Shown: piece by piece, positions 22,073 to 32,905 of the stretch | Layout of the letters: every line of letters begins with the position of its first letter | Position numbering within the stretch: the stretch's first letter is position 1 | From: Chara braunii | Taxonomy: Eukaryota > Streptophyta > Charophyceae > Charales > Characeae | DNA length: 58,408 nucleotides | Direction: 5' to 3' | Assembly: GCA_003427395.1 (NCBI GenBank) | Contig: BFEA01000378.1 | Location: forward strand, 1,492,901 to 1,551,308 | Notes under the pieces: generated by a model | The model's input: the letters and a program-made list of their open reading frames with translations, nothing else | What the model was told of the DNA's origin: nothing | Database searches by the model: none | Translations under genes and position numbers: made by a program

Positions 22073-22080
22073 TTTATAAG
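22073..22080 (+). promoter_or_regulatory. TATA-like box in the LTR
   Basis: TTTATAAG followed by CCCAACTCG. The element 2 LTR has TATTTAAG followed by CCCAACCGG at the corresponding place (33,293). It is the only AT-rich octamer in a GC-rich stretch and is kept between diverged LTRs, which fits the promoter of the element. Confidence 0.55.
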
Positions 22081-22299
22081 CCCAACTCGACCGAAGGACG
22101 GGGACAGTTCCTACATGCACAATTCCGGGATACGCACTTAAGGGCGCACATGCAGGCGTTCGAGAGAAGTTTGAGAGGGTTTTACACATGCACACTCAGG
22201 GACGTACGATCGGAGTGAGGAGAGGGGCGGACTTCTCCACTTGCGCACACATAGGCGCACGGGAGGAGCTCGGGAGATACGGGACAGGGCACACTCAGG

Positions 22300-22626
22300 C
22301 GCACCAGCGCACGTCAGGACGGAGGATCGCCCGGGAACGCTCACCCCAGCGCACGACAGATCGGAGGCTCGCGCACCAACGCACGACGGATCGAGGGATC
22401 GCGCGCCAACGCGCGCACCAGCGCACGACGGATCGGGGGATCGCGTGTCAACGCACGCACCAACGCACGTCGGGACGGAGGATCGCGCGGGAACACATGC
22501 GCCATCGCACGACGGATTGAGGGATCGCGTGTCAACGCGCGCTCCACTGCAACGAAACGGGGAACCGTGCGACAACGTGCGCACCAGCGCACGATGGATC
22601 GGGGGTCGTGTGATCACCCGCGGGCC
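22300..22626 (+). repeat. 42-bp minisatellite, about 8 units
   Basis: Same unit as at 7,898-8,190 (CGCACGACGGATCG core), with some units shortened. It lies downstream of the TATA-like box and so would be in the transcript leader. Confidence 0.88.
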
Positions 22627-24239
22627 GGGATTGGAAGTCGCGCGACTACTCGTTCACTTGAGTAGTCGAGATTCGATTGTGCGTATTAGCGCGGGCTCGC
22701 GCGCCCACGTGAGTGAGGGGAGGGGCGAATCAGCGTGCATTGTCGCACGCAACTTGAAGTCACGCACATGCAGATCACACGCACGGTCAACCGCACAATT
22801 GTGGGCTATGCTCGCGCGAGCGGATCGAGCGCGCGCATGAGCGTGTAAACGCGCGCAAAGTCGTGGGCGAAAAAAACAAAGGCGCGCGCCAGCGAAGATG
22901 GCTGCGCGCTCACGTGGGGGCGCCGCACACTAACCAGGGGAGGGGATCGCGCGAACACGTAATCACGCTCGAGTTAGCAGATAGCAGAGATTGCCATACG
23001 AGCAGATACCCGATCACGCGCGCACGGGGGCACAACAACAGACATCCCTGTTCGGATCGGCAACCTCGCCCACACATTCCGACGAGCCGAGACCAGGATC
23101 AAAGAGCTGAGGCACAGGCAGGGGACGCGAGACTCGGGCATAGGGGGGGATAAGACGTGACTTTGAGTCCAGATCAGTTGAGGCTGAGATCGAGGGACAG
23201 GGCACAGGCGAACAAGACGTGGCTTGAGATCAGGACCACGGGACCGAGAATTGGACCAAGGCTTTGGGGCCAAAACCCGGATCTTTGGACGACAGTCAGG
23301 ACTTTGAGCACGGGTCCTCAGGCCAAAACAGAACTTCGGGTTTTGAGCGTTGTTCGGGACTTTGGGCTTAGAAACGGGATTCGGGACTACAGGGCCGGAC
23401 CTAAATAGGCAAGCGGGGCCCTTGCGAGCCGGCCGGAATTTTGGGGCACAGCTACAGGCAGATCGAGATATTCGAACTACAGGGCTTCAGACCAGGGCTT
23501 TTCGGTTACGCCGGGACTTTTGAACCGAGTCGGGACCTCCGTATCAGACCGGGACAGCGGGATTGTGTGAACCGGGGAAACTCCGGGGATGGGATTTACT
23601 AGTTGATCAAGAACACTTTTGTGATTGCTTGGAAACTTGACTGCAGCACAACAGGGCGGCACAAGGATCGACGATGAGCACATCTGAGACTTTGTCTTAA
23701 GGAGGACGGTGACGCAAAATGACTTATGGTGAAGCTCGACCTTGAGCTATGGCCTCAATGGGCCCGGGAGTCCAGTTCTGATACTGAGAGTTCCAGTACG
23801 GTTCCCTGGATCGGCGAGCACGTTACCGGCATCACCCCATTGGGTGGAGAATCTGTCCTAGACTACTAGTGAGATCAATCGGGAATTAGACCGATTTTCC
23901 TGACTTGGACACGAGATCTATCTCTGGGGCCAGAAGTAGCGCAGTGGATCCAATTATTCTGGACTAAATAAAAACATTATTTTTATTTCTTCCAAACAAT
24001 GGGTTGCGAGAGTCTCGTTGTTGTGTCTCTAGTCGGTTTCGGTCTTATTTGTGTGAATGAGAACTGACTAATTTTACTTGCAGGTCACAAGAGCCCCGAT
24101 CGACCCTCCCGTGGGTGACAGACACGACGCGAGATGCAGGGTCCGATCAGCGTGCCAACAGAGCACTTCTACCATTTGAGAACGTGACTTCCTTCGAGCC
24201 TCGACCCTAAGACCGCTCGTTGTTTGGTCAATAGGTGAT

Positions 24240-25316
24240 GGGGTCGAGGGAGCTCCAAGTCGAGATGGGAGGCTCTCAAGGAAAAATTGGGGTCGAGGAA
24301 CTCACCTCTCTGCTGAGCGTGCGAGATTGGGAGTGAGACAACCTACCCAAGGTTGAGATCGACTTCTTCAAGGGCTATCATGTTTCTGACTTCCTGGATA
24401 AGTTTGAACAGATAGCATCCCACTGCGAGTGGAATGAAGAGTAAATGCTAAAGGAGGTTATAAAGTATATTCATATAGGCTTGAAGAGGGAAGTCAGAGG
24501 ATTGATTAAAAGAGCAGGGTCATCATGGAGGAAGTTCTATAATGGCATGTGGGATAAGTATCGGCTAGGTGAAGAACGACTAACCAAAGACGATCTTGAA
24601 AGGATAGATCGATGTAGTTATGTGTCATTAGGGCACTTCCTGGTGGAATATGAGCGTGCATCCCGCAAGGTTTGGGCGTTGTCTGAGTATGACAGGTGTT
24701 TTGTCTTCCTTATGAACTTTACAGATGCAGAGCAGCGATATTTGATTTGTGGGACAGAAGGAAGGCTTATATGGGATAAAATATGAGAGAATTTTGTAGA
24801 CGGCGATTTCGATCAACACCTCTGTCACACTCTGCGGGAAGCAAGGGAAAAAAAAGAGGTGTTGGATTATGAGAAGAATGGGCATGGCAAAAGGCCAAGT
24901 GACCTTGCATCAGACATTTATGAGGTTATGAAAGGTGAACTTCAAAAGGACACTAAGGTGGTGAAGCGGAACCATAAATGGGGTGAAGGGAAGAAAAAAG
25001 AGTTATGTGCTGAGAGAAAGACTAAAGCAAGAAATGTTACGACTCATACCTGTGAGAGAACGATTGACGCTCCAAATGAGAAGGGAACAGAGGAGCGAAG
25101 GGTTCAGGAAGAAGTTGGTATGGCTCTACCGTGCGCTGTATCTGATCTTAAAAAGGGGTGTGCCGACAAGGATACATCGCCACCTGCAAGTGGGAAAGGG
25201 CGGAAGAATAGCAGGCAGCGAGAGCAGTGGTCAAAGATAGTATGTGCTTGTTGTGGAAGGACCGATCATACCCCTCGTAGATGTAAGGTAGTAAAGAAAG
25301 GAGTTGAAGGGTGAGA
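24240..25316 (+). pseudogene. Gag of another gypsy family (element D fragment)
   Basis: A Gag remnant in two main pieces (24,445-24,786 and 24,859-25,314), preceded by a readable N-terminal part (IDFFKGYHVSDFLDKFEQ near 24,360). Helical capsid-like segments (CSYVSLGHFLVEYERASRKV) lead to a Lys/Glu-rich region and a CCHC zinc knuckle CACCGRTDHTPRRC near 25,247-25,288 with exact CX2CX4HX4C spacing. TAA or TGA at about 24,442 and 24,784 break it, and the frame stops at 25,312. No protease or pol follows. It sits between element 1 and a MITE and has no visible LTR. Confidence 0.75.
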
Positions 25317-25476
25317 CCGTTGGGCTTTAGGCAAGGGTTTGGTTCCTCCCAATAATTATCACCAACTTATTTGTCTCGTCCCTAGCAAGAAAGCGATAGA
25401 ATGGTGTTAGCAGTCTTGAACGACTTATAAATAAACACTTAGAAGGGTATGAAGGTGCGAAAGACCAAGTTGCTAT

Positions 25477-25718
25477 AACAGTGATTTCGTCAAAACGGAC
25501 ATTTTATATTTTTTTGACGAAATAGAAACCTACTTATTTGGCCCAGAAAATATCACATTTTATCTCTTGAGGCTCCATTTGAACATAACTAACGTTCACG
25601 TACGTCCAATGGGGTCCCCAAGGAGGTAAAAGAGTGACATTTTTAGGGTCAAATAAGTGGGTTTCAATTTCGTTCAAAAAATATAAAATGTCCCTTTTAA
25701 CGAAATCGATGTTCTATA
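25477..25718. mobile_element. Foldback MITE, about 240 bp
   Basis: Nearly the whole segment is an imperfect palindrome. The outer arms (about 63 bp each) start GATTTCGTCAAAACGGACAT on the left and GATTTCGTTAAAAGGGACAT on the opposite strand at the right. Pairing continues inward more loosely to a centre near 25,597. Each arm also contains its own small inverted repeat (TTTCGTCAAAA ... TTTTGACGAAA). There is no coding capacity. A TA or TATA repeat at the edges hints at a mariner-like target duplication, but this is uncertain. Confidence 0.85.
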
Positions 25719-26642
25719 CTAATAAGTGATCATCTGCTTATGTTGATTTTAAGTTGAGTCTCCGAGTTTTATGAGACATACATTTCATCTTGTATATATT
25801 CCTGATTTCGAGTGGGAATTCTTACGTTAGGGATTGTGCGTACGTTCTGGGTTTGACTATCCACTCTCTAAGCTAATTTTTAGGTATGGTTGAATGCAAG
25901 AGGAGGTGTTGTAAGGTTCGATTATCCGTACGCTGACGTCCTTTCATCTTTGCGAGAACGGTTGGGATCGTTTTGTGTATATCAGTCTTTTATGACTTAT
26001 AGGGTACATTATACAAGGTCATTTGTTTCTAATTGGGACATGGAATTGTGATGATTTGAGGCTTGTGAGGATTTGAGACTCGAGATGATTTGATTTTCTT
26101 TTGATAACAATTTTGGTATGGGGTTTGATTCCCCCGGGGTACAGGATCGTGCGCACTCCAGATGTTATTGGCATTCTCACCATTGTGGCTTTATGGGTTT
26201 TTTTGTGTATTACTTTAATTGGCGTATAAGAAAGAAAAGTTAACAGCGCGAGATGAAAGAGTGACGAAAAGGCAATAAAGAGCGTCTGAACCAAAGAGGG
26301 TTTGATAAAATGAAGAAAGCTCGATTATCAATGAAAGATTTATGGGAGACTTGAAGAGTCCATAAAAATTATATAAAGAGAGCGGTTATGCTTGAAGGCG
26401 ACCTAAGTGGTTACTGGTTTCATTGGACTCACCATCAAGTGGAAGATATTTAAAAAAACGTTATATGAATAGTACATCCATGAGTGGGAGGATGGCTAAT
26501 AAATTTTATGGTTGATTCTCCTTCAAGTGGGAAGGGGTCTTAATAAATCTTATGGAATGTTCATCCTTGAGTGGGAGGATGGCCTGGGAGGATTTTTAAT
26601 GGTGTAGAAGTTTAATCCTCCCCCAGAATCTACAACTCCCCT
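25719..26642. other. Unassigned spacer with a short repeat
   Basis: No gene seen. At 26,470-26,585 a 'ttgagtgggaggatggc' type motif recurs three times (with variants ccatgagtgggaggatgg and cttcaagtgggaagg). A 91-codon minus-strand ORF at 26,019-26,294 shows no motif. Confidence 0.4.
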
Positions 26643-28517
26643 TTGTTGGTTCGCGGCTGCCGGTGGGGGCGTCGTCTGCGGCAGGGACAGGAGATGATTA
26701 TAAATCTACTCCACCACACAGCCCCCAAGATAGATCGCGAAGTCAGAGATGTCATTCCGGACAGTTGGCGTTGGCTAATATTTAGAGAAAGGATTACAAG
26801 AATCTTCGCATGGGATGAAACATCCTATTCAATAGAAGTAGGATTTCTGTCTCGAGAAAAGCGAGACAAGATTATGAGGGATCTTCCCTCTAAGGTAACG
26901 TTCAGCCAAGTCAAAGCTTTAACCCATGACACCGAAGGCCAAAACGCGAAAGCACACCTCGCGAGGGTTCTTGACAACCTAGGAAAAGACGTAACTACAG
27001 AAAAAGGAGGAGGAAAATCGCAATTCGAGGATAGGAGATCCAGAACCGAAGGAAGGGACACCTACGCGAGCTCACCTAGAAGAGGGGACACAGCCAAAAA
27101 CGAGGGCGAATTGAGGAAAGGAAACAAGAGTGACTGGAAAAGAAACGACGCGGAATGGAGAACCTTCAAGTGGTCAAATACAAAGGATAACAGGTGGAAG
27201 CCAAGAGATGAGATAGAACCAAAAATACCAGAGAGACGAGAAGAGGAGATGGCAAGACAGATAGTATTACTAAAGGCGGCAGTAGAGAGATTGCAAAGTA
27301 ATAACCAGAGAAAGGAGGAAACCCCTGTCCGAACCACGCGCGACAAAACCGACCCTAACCCAAAGCGAACGTGGAATGATAAAACATGTATATACTGCGG
27401 AGACGAAGAGCACCGCAAAAAAAATTGCCAAGCAATGTTAGACGCACTAAAAGAAGGGATCATTGAACTCGACGATCGAAAATACATCATTTGGGCAAAT
27501 GAAGGCAAACCGGTACCCTTCCTACCCTTGATGAAGATTAATGTGGACATCCGAAGGAGGAGGATGAATGAAGCAAAGGGGAAGCAATCCCAGGATCAAT
27601 TATCAGCCAAAATCTTCCGAGTCACCCTCGAAGACGATTTCGATGAACCACTAGAAAGCCCAGGTATAAGAATTCTATCCATGAAGTTTGAGGAGTCGGA
27701 AAATAACGGAGAAGTCTACGTACGTATCCACGGCATCAGCGAGGTCGGCGAGTCAAGCAACACAAAGAAAGAGGATCAAGATCAACCTATGACAGACGAC
27801 CAAATTGAGTCGCCCAAGTCACCACAATCCCCTAGAAAACGAGCAGCCAAAAAGTTTCACCTTAAAAGCTCGCTAGACGAAGTCGATTTACGAGAACCTT
27901 TAAGAAGGGTCATGGATATGCCAATTCCTATCACCCTCAAGGAATTCATAGCAGGTTGTGGCCCGACAAGGGATGAATTAATAGACATGATGAGAAAAAC
28001 TAAAGTACCGCTACAAGAGACAACTTCTGGACAACAGAAGGAGGAGGTGAAAACCTCAGTCCTTACGGCACTAACCGAAGGAGACAAGCCAGTACAAACC
28101 AGCGAAGGCGGAAGCAACTACTTTTACGTCCTTGTCAGTGGAAAGCTCAATGTCACAGTCAATGGCATAGGGATGGAGGCTATAGTCGACGACGGGTCCG
28201 AGTCCACCGTTTGTGAGGACAAGGTGGCCAGAAACCTTGGCTTAGAGCTAGACACGAGTGTAGATATGACCATGATATCCGCTAACAAACTCAAGCAACC
28301 TGCGCTCGGGGTATGCCGCAAAGCCAAGATAGTGGTTGCTGGAGTTGAGGGCACTGTGTCCGTCTTTACAGTTGAGAACTGCTCGTCAGAAATAATTCTT
28401 GGAAGAATATGGCTGACACGGGTAAACGCCACCACCGAAAATAAACGAGACGGAAGTCAGACGGTTACCATCGATGGACCTCAAGGTAGCAGGCTTACCT
28501 TGAAGACCGTCAAATGA
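26643..28517 (+). CDS. Element 2 Gag-protease ORF (624 codons, 5'-truncated)
   Basis: Longest intact ORF in the window. It is homologous to element 1 from QEMIINLLHHTAPKIDRE (about residue 16) onward. The first 15 residues do not match, so the true N-terminus is lost and the ATG is incidental. Compared with element 1, a capsid segment is deleted around residue 65. A basic, charged region leads to a CCHC zinc knuckle CIYCGDEEHRKKNC at 27,387-27,428 (about residues 249-262). An acidic linker (DEVDLREPLRRVMDMPIPIT) follows, then a retropepsin domain with active-site DDGS at 28,188-28,199 (usual DTG or DSG) and IILGRIWL near the end. TGA ends it at 28,515. The pol frames downstream are broken, so the element is dead. 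Confidence 0.85.
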   Translation: MLVRGCRWGRRLRQGQEMIINLLHHTAPKIDREVRDVIPDSWRWLIFRERITRIFAWDETSYSIEVGFLSREKRDKIMRDLPSKVTFSQVKALTHDTEGQNAKAHLARVLDNLGKDVTTEKGGGKSQFEDRRSRTEGRDTYASSPRRGDTAKNEGELRKGNKSDWKRNDAEWRTFKWSNTKDNRWKPRDEIEPKIPERREEEMARQIVLLKAAVERLQSNNQRKEETPVRTTRDKTDPNPKRTWNDKTCIYCGDEEHRKKNCQAMLDALKEGIIELDDRKYIIWANEGKPVPFLPLMKINVDIRRRRMNEAKGKQSQDQLSAKIFRVTLEDDFDEPLESPGIRILSMKFEESENNGEVYVRIHGISEVGESSNTKKEDQDQPMTDDQIESPKSPQSPRKRAAKKFHLKSSLDEVDLREPLRRVMDMPIPITLKEFIAGCGPTRDELIDMMRKTKVPLQETTSGQQKEEVKTSVLTALTEGDKPVQTSEGGSNYFYVLVSGKLNVTVNGIGMEAIVDDGSESTVCEDKVARNLGLELDTSVDMTMISANKLKQPALGVCRKAKIVVAGVEGTVSVFTVENCSSEIILGRIWLTRVNATTENKRDGSQTVTIDGPQGSRLTLKTVK

Positions 28518-28686
28518 ATTTGACAACCGTCACAAGATCTCATTACAAAACAAAGGACGACTGAACACAAGAAGTTGCAAGATGATATCTGAAGACCTTA
28601 CACTAGGACCACATAAAGTAAGGGGAAAAAAGATTGACGTTGAGGACCTAGAAACTAAGTATGTGGCAGACGGAACAGTCTATGAG
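28518..28686 (+). pseudogene. Element 2 protease-RT linker before the gap
   Basis: Codes for the segment ISEDLTLGPHKVRGKKIDVE, matching element 1 near 18,505-18,560, and is cut by the assembly gap. It belongs to the start of RT in the polyprotein. Confidence 0.75.
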
Positions 28687-29101
28687 NNNNNNNNNNNNNN
28701 NNNNNNNNNNNNNNNNNNNNNNNNNNNNNNNNNNNNNNNNNNNNNNNNNNNNNNNNNNNNNNNNNNNNNNNNNNNNNNNNNNNNNNNNNNNNNNNNNNNN
28801 NNNNNNNNNNNNNNNNNNNNNNNNNNNNNNNNNNNNNNNNNNNNNNNNNNNNNNNNNNNNNNNNNNNNNNNNNNNNNNNNNNNNNNNNNNNNNNNNNNNN
28901 NNNNNNNNNNNNNNNNNNNNNNNNNNNNNNNNNNNNNNNNNNNNNNNNNNNNNNNNNNNNNNNNNNNNNNNNNNNNNNNNNNNNNNNNNNNNNNNNNNNN
29001 NNNNNNNNNNNNNNNNNNNNNNNNNNNNNNNNNNNNNNNNNNNNNNNNNNNNNNNNNNNNNNNNNNNNNNNNNNNNNNNNNNNNNNNNNNNNNNNNNNNN
29101 N
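28687..29101. other. Assembly gap (415 N)
   Basis: Run of N inside the RT N-terminal region of element 2. Element 1 has about 170-250 bp in the same interval, so the gap length is probably nominal. Confidence 0.97.
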
Positions 29102-30100
29102 AGAAATTACTCAGATGATCCGGGAACGAAAGACCACTAAATGGCAGAGAATCACTGAAGACAGGTTAAAGGAAATGGATATAGGCGACGGAAACATAAC
29201 GCAAAAGGAGAGAGAACTTATAATAGAAACATTAAGATCATGCGACAAGGCAGTAGCCTTTTGTGACGCTGAAAGAGGGCGAATAGATCCACGATATTTT
29301 AAACCTGCAAAAATTCATACGGTCCCTCACACTCCATGGAACGATGCAGGATGGAAGTGTGCGCAAAAGGAAAAGGAGATGATAGTAGACTTCCTGAAGG
29401 AGAAGATAAGGACATTTGTAGCGGAACCTTGTGAGAGCGCCTACGCCAATCGTTGGTTCTTCATAAGGAAATCAAACGGCAAACTACGATGGATACAGGA
29501 CTTACAGAAGACAAACAAGGTCATAGTGAGAGACGTTGGATCAATCCCAAACGCGGATTTTCTATCTGAAGGCTCAGCAGGACGTTCAATTTACTGAGTC
29601 TGCGATATTTTTTTAGGATATGATGAGATACCGCTAGACTACAGAGACCGACATCTAACTGCGATGCATACACCGTTAGGCTTAGTTCAAATGATGGTGG
29701 TACCGATGGGATGGACTAACGGTGTCGCTGTCTTTAAGAGAGCGATGGTCGCCGTTCTAGGGGAGCTCATACCAAATCTGGTAGAGGTTTTCCTGGATGA
29801 CTTCCCGATCAAAGGGCCATACGACAAAGATGAAACATAGGTAAGACCTGAAGTGAGGAAGTTCGTAGTCACCCACGCAGAAGATATAAAGAAAGTACTA
29901 GTGAAGTTAGAGGATGCAAACCTTACGGTCAGTGGAACAAAAAGCAGACGGGCGGTGTCCTCTATAAAGATATTAGGTTACATCTGCGACAAGGATGGCA
30001 GATGCCCAGATCCAGCAAAGCTAGAAAAACTTATGAAATGGCCAACACCCCTCAGACATATTACTTACATACGCCAGTTTCCATGAGTTGTCGGATTCTG
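29102..30100 (+). pseudogene. Element 2 reverse transcriptase (broken)
   Basis: Gypsy RT homologous to 18,780-19,780. Readable parts are ERELIIETLRSCDKAVAF, ANRWFFIRKSNGKLRWIQDL (near 29,435), MVVPMGWTNGVAVFKRAM (near 29,695), and catalytic FLDD at 29,790-29,801 with Phe in place of the usual Tyr. NLTVSGTKSRRAVSSIKILG and KLMKWPTPL follow. Stops lie at 29,595 (TGA), 29,838 (TAG) and 30,084 (TGA), with a frameshift near 29,570. Many differences from element 1 are at third codon positions. Confidence 0.88.
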
Positions 30101-30911
30101 GAAGAATTTCATAAAAGGCGATGCTGCAAAGACCGAACCCCTACGAAAGCTCTTGCGCAAGGGAGTAGAATGGCAATGGACGAGAGAACAAGAGGATACA
30201 GTAAGAACGTTAAAAGATGAGTTTAAGGAAGGAGGTCAAATTCTTGGGGTACCTTACTTTGAGGACGAGGAAAATCGGCCATTCGTCGTATATACGGACG
30301 CGGGACCTGCCTCTGTTGGTGGAGTCTTAGCTCAAAAGGATCAGACTGGCAATGAGAGACCCCTCAGATTCAAAAGTAAAACCTTAAACGCCACCGAAAG
30401 GAACTACTCACAATTTAAGAAAGAAGTTCTAGGAGTCTTACATTGTTTAAATATTTTTTGACATTATATTTACGGGCGAAGGTTCGTACTGCGGGTCGAT
30501 CCGACGGTAGTGGCAGTTGTCTTACAAAAAGACTTCTCATTGACAGATCCAATGGTCACCAAATGGCTCATGCATATAAGGATGTTTGATTACGTAGAGC
30601 GAATATCCGGAGCTAAGAACTCAGTTGTTGATGGTCTCTTGCGAATCCCTCTAGAAGAAGAAGATCTAGGGTCGCCTAGTGGTATTGACAATTTTTTACA
30701 AATGGACATAAGCTCCTTAAAAATAGAGCCCGTTGCAGGAGGAACTTCGTTATTTCTTGAAAATCTATACATTGACAAATACCATAAAATAGGGCGTTAT
30801 CTTATGGGGGAAATCGAATTAGATGACAAACTTAGGAAGGAAGCTCAACAATATTGTCTCAAGGCAGGACACCTCTTTAAGAGACCACCTAAAAATGGAA
30901 TGCCAATGTGA
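30101..30911 (+). pseudogene. Element 2 RNase H and tether (broken)
   Basis: RNase H core with FVVYTDAGPASVGGVLAQKD (near 30,285) and TERNYSQFKKEVLGVLHCLN (near 30,393). A TGA at 30,459 replaces the Arg of the RHYIYG motif. The next piece (30,510-30,911) carries KWLMHIRMFDYVERISGAKN and the SVVDGLLRIPLE end of RNase H, then the tether to integrase (LFLENLYIDKYHKIGRYL). TGA at 30,909 ends the piece one codon after MPM. Confidence 0.87.
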
Positions 30912-31905
30912 GTGGTCTCTGATGAGGACGAGCGCCGAGAGATAATAGCGGAACTTCACGATGGCATCGTCGGAGGACATAGAGGAGTAAAAGGAACTTT
31001 TGAAAAAATTAAGAACCTCTACTGGGGGGACGGCCTATATAAGGACGTAGAATCATACTGTCTGACATGCGTGGAATGCCAGAAGAGAGCGGTGGTTAAA
31101 TATAAAGAACCCTTATTTCCTTCCTATCCCACAACAATAGGCTAGAAAGTGCACGTAGACCTAGTTAAGATGCCCAAGGGAGAAGGAGGAATGAATTACA
31201 TCATGGATATTAGAGACGACTTGACTGGATTCGTGGAGGCATGGCCACTACGTCAAAAAACAGGTAAAGCAGTTAGTGGCTATTTGACTGAATATATCAC
31301 TCGCTACGGCTGCGTTGACAAAATTGTCATGGATAGGGGATCAGAGTTTATGGCTAAGGAATTCCAAGAATTGCTCCAAAGAATGGGAATACGAGTATCG
31401 TTATCCACAACATATCATCCTCAAACTAACGCTTCTGTAGAAAGAGGGCACCAGTCTCTAGTCAACGCGCTCGCTAAATGGTGCAAAGGAAAGGAGAAGA
31501 ACTGGCCAAAATATTTGAGATTCGTCGTCTGGGCAGATAACATTACGGTTCGCTCAACTACAGGATATCCGCCCTATACGTTATGGTTTGGACGCCATTG
31601 TCCCTCCTTACCTATAGACTTTCATATCGACTCTTGGCAAACGATTGACTGGGAAGAGATCTTTACTAGAGAACAGTTGCTGGCCGCAAGAATCAAATAA
31701 ATAGCCGAAACTCTTCAGGATAACATCCTAGACACCATAGACAAATTAAAGATCCAGAGAGGAAAAGAGAAAGAAAGATGGGATAGGAACCTTCGCGTCA
31801 GGCAAGAAGGGATACCTACGGGGAGCCTCGTCCTGCTCTATGACTCCTCATTAGAGAGAACATGGACAAGGAAGCTAGCAAACTGATGGATGGGGCCCCA
31901 TAGAA
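30912..31905 (+). pseudogene. Element 2 integrase (broken)
   Basis: Zinc region H-H-C-C: ELHDGIVGGHRGVKGTF, then CLTCVECQKR. The catalytic core has all three residues: HVDLVKMPKG (Asp), IVMDRGSEFM (Asp, near 31,325) and NASVERGHQS (Glu, near 31,430). The GPY/F-like motif WMGPHRI comes near 31,885. Interruptions are TAG at 31,143, TAA at 31,698 and TGA near 31,885. Of the pol domains in elements 1 and 2, this one is nearest to intact. Confidence 0.88.
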
Positions 31906-32341
31906 TAGAATGGCCAAAAGACTAGAAGGCGGAGCCTACTTAATAGAGGAATTAGACGTCACAAGATGGAAGGAACCGGTGTCTGGAGCCCGTCTTAAAA
32001 CATTTAAAGACCGAACAGAGGTTATTCTACATACGGGAAAAATCAGGCAGAAGGATGAGGTCCATAGGCACCCAGAAAAAGGTAAGAAGAAGGATCAGCC
32101 CTTAGAAGAACCCACACCACCAACCACCTCCGAAGTAGGAGAGCCCTCTAATCAACATACAACAGAGACTACGGCACAAACCACTTCTCAAGTAGCGGAG
32201 TCCTCTAGGCGATCTTCAAAAAGGACACAAGATAAACTCCTAGGGGTCCGACATATCCAACGGAAACACACCAAGAGCACGAAGTCCGACATCAAGAAGT
32301 TGGCGGCGACTAAAAAGGAGAAGAAGAAAAAGGCTAAATAA
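31906..32341 (+). pseudogene. Element 2 integrase C-terminal tail
   Basis: Open frame 31,910-32,341 continues integrase after a frameshift: AYLIEELDVTRWKEPVSGAR, then a Thr/Pro/Gln-rich low-complexity stretch and a strongly basic end (KKLAATKKEKKKKAK) that could act as a nuclear localisation signal. There is no chromodomain. It is followed by about 220 bp of untranslated sequence before the LTR. Confidence 0.75.
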
Positions 32342-32639
32342 GTCATCAGAAATGCCCTAACAATAGAAAAAACAAAAAACCACTGTCGGCATGTTAGATG
32401 TACTCCACCAGACAAACGCTTAGGCGTCAAAACAAAGCTCACTAAGAGAAAGTCAAACAGGAAGGAAAAACAAAAGAAAGGCATCCGAGCACGACAGAGA
32501 GGATGATCTTCGGTTGATGGGTTTTTCCCCCTCCAAATCCCAATACTCGCTCGCCGAGGATGTCGAGAATGGGGGGGGGGGCCTACTGCCGGGCGCCTAC
32601 AATGCTACGCCGCCCTTTACTTCCTTTCAGAGGGAACGC

Positions 32640-32905
32640 GACGACAACCCCACTCGACAGTATTCTACCAGGCCGGGCTTCATCGACCATGAGACTGACC
32701 GACACTGAGACCGACGGGGTTACCGACAATTATCAACCATGCGGTGAGACGACACGCCGGAGAACGGCGCGGCGATATCATTGCTCGACGTTATTTTACG
32801 TGGCCGAGACACACCGACCATAAAGCGGACCGACGCTGCGAACAAGGGGCCTACTTTATCCAGTCGAGACTCACCGACCATGGCACGGGCCGACACCACG
32901 GGCAA
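32640..32905 (+). repeat. Degenerate CGACCAT...GACCGAC repeats in the LTR
   Basis: Recurring pieces of the form 'cgagactcaccgaccatggc...ggccgacacc' at about 32,683, 32,800 and 32,865, spaced roughly 60-90 bp. Confidence 0.5.

Larger units (their letters stand above)
21603..24181 (+). mobile_element. 3' LTR of element 1
   Basis: About 2.58 kb beginning TGTCGGGG after a short purine run (CTAGGGGAA) and ending TTTGAGA. Its last 1.85 kb matches the 5' LTR (7,877-9,763). Its first 700 bp and last roughly 470 bp match the 3' LTR of element 2 (32,561-35,933), but the middles differ. A TATA-like box lies at 22,073. Divergence between the two element 1 LTRs is visible by eye, so the insertion is old. 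Confidence 0.8.

Noticed and set aside
22138-22840. ORFs of 83-199 codons with RT-T-D-R-like repeats
   Set aside because: Same minisatellite in the 3' LTR; not protein-coding genes.
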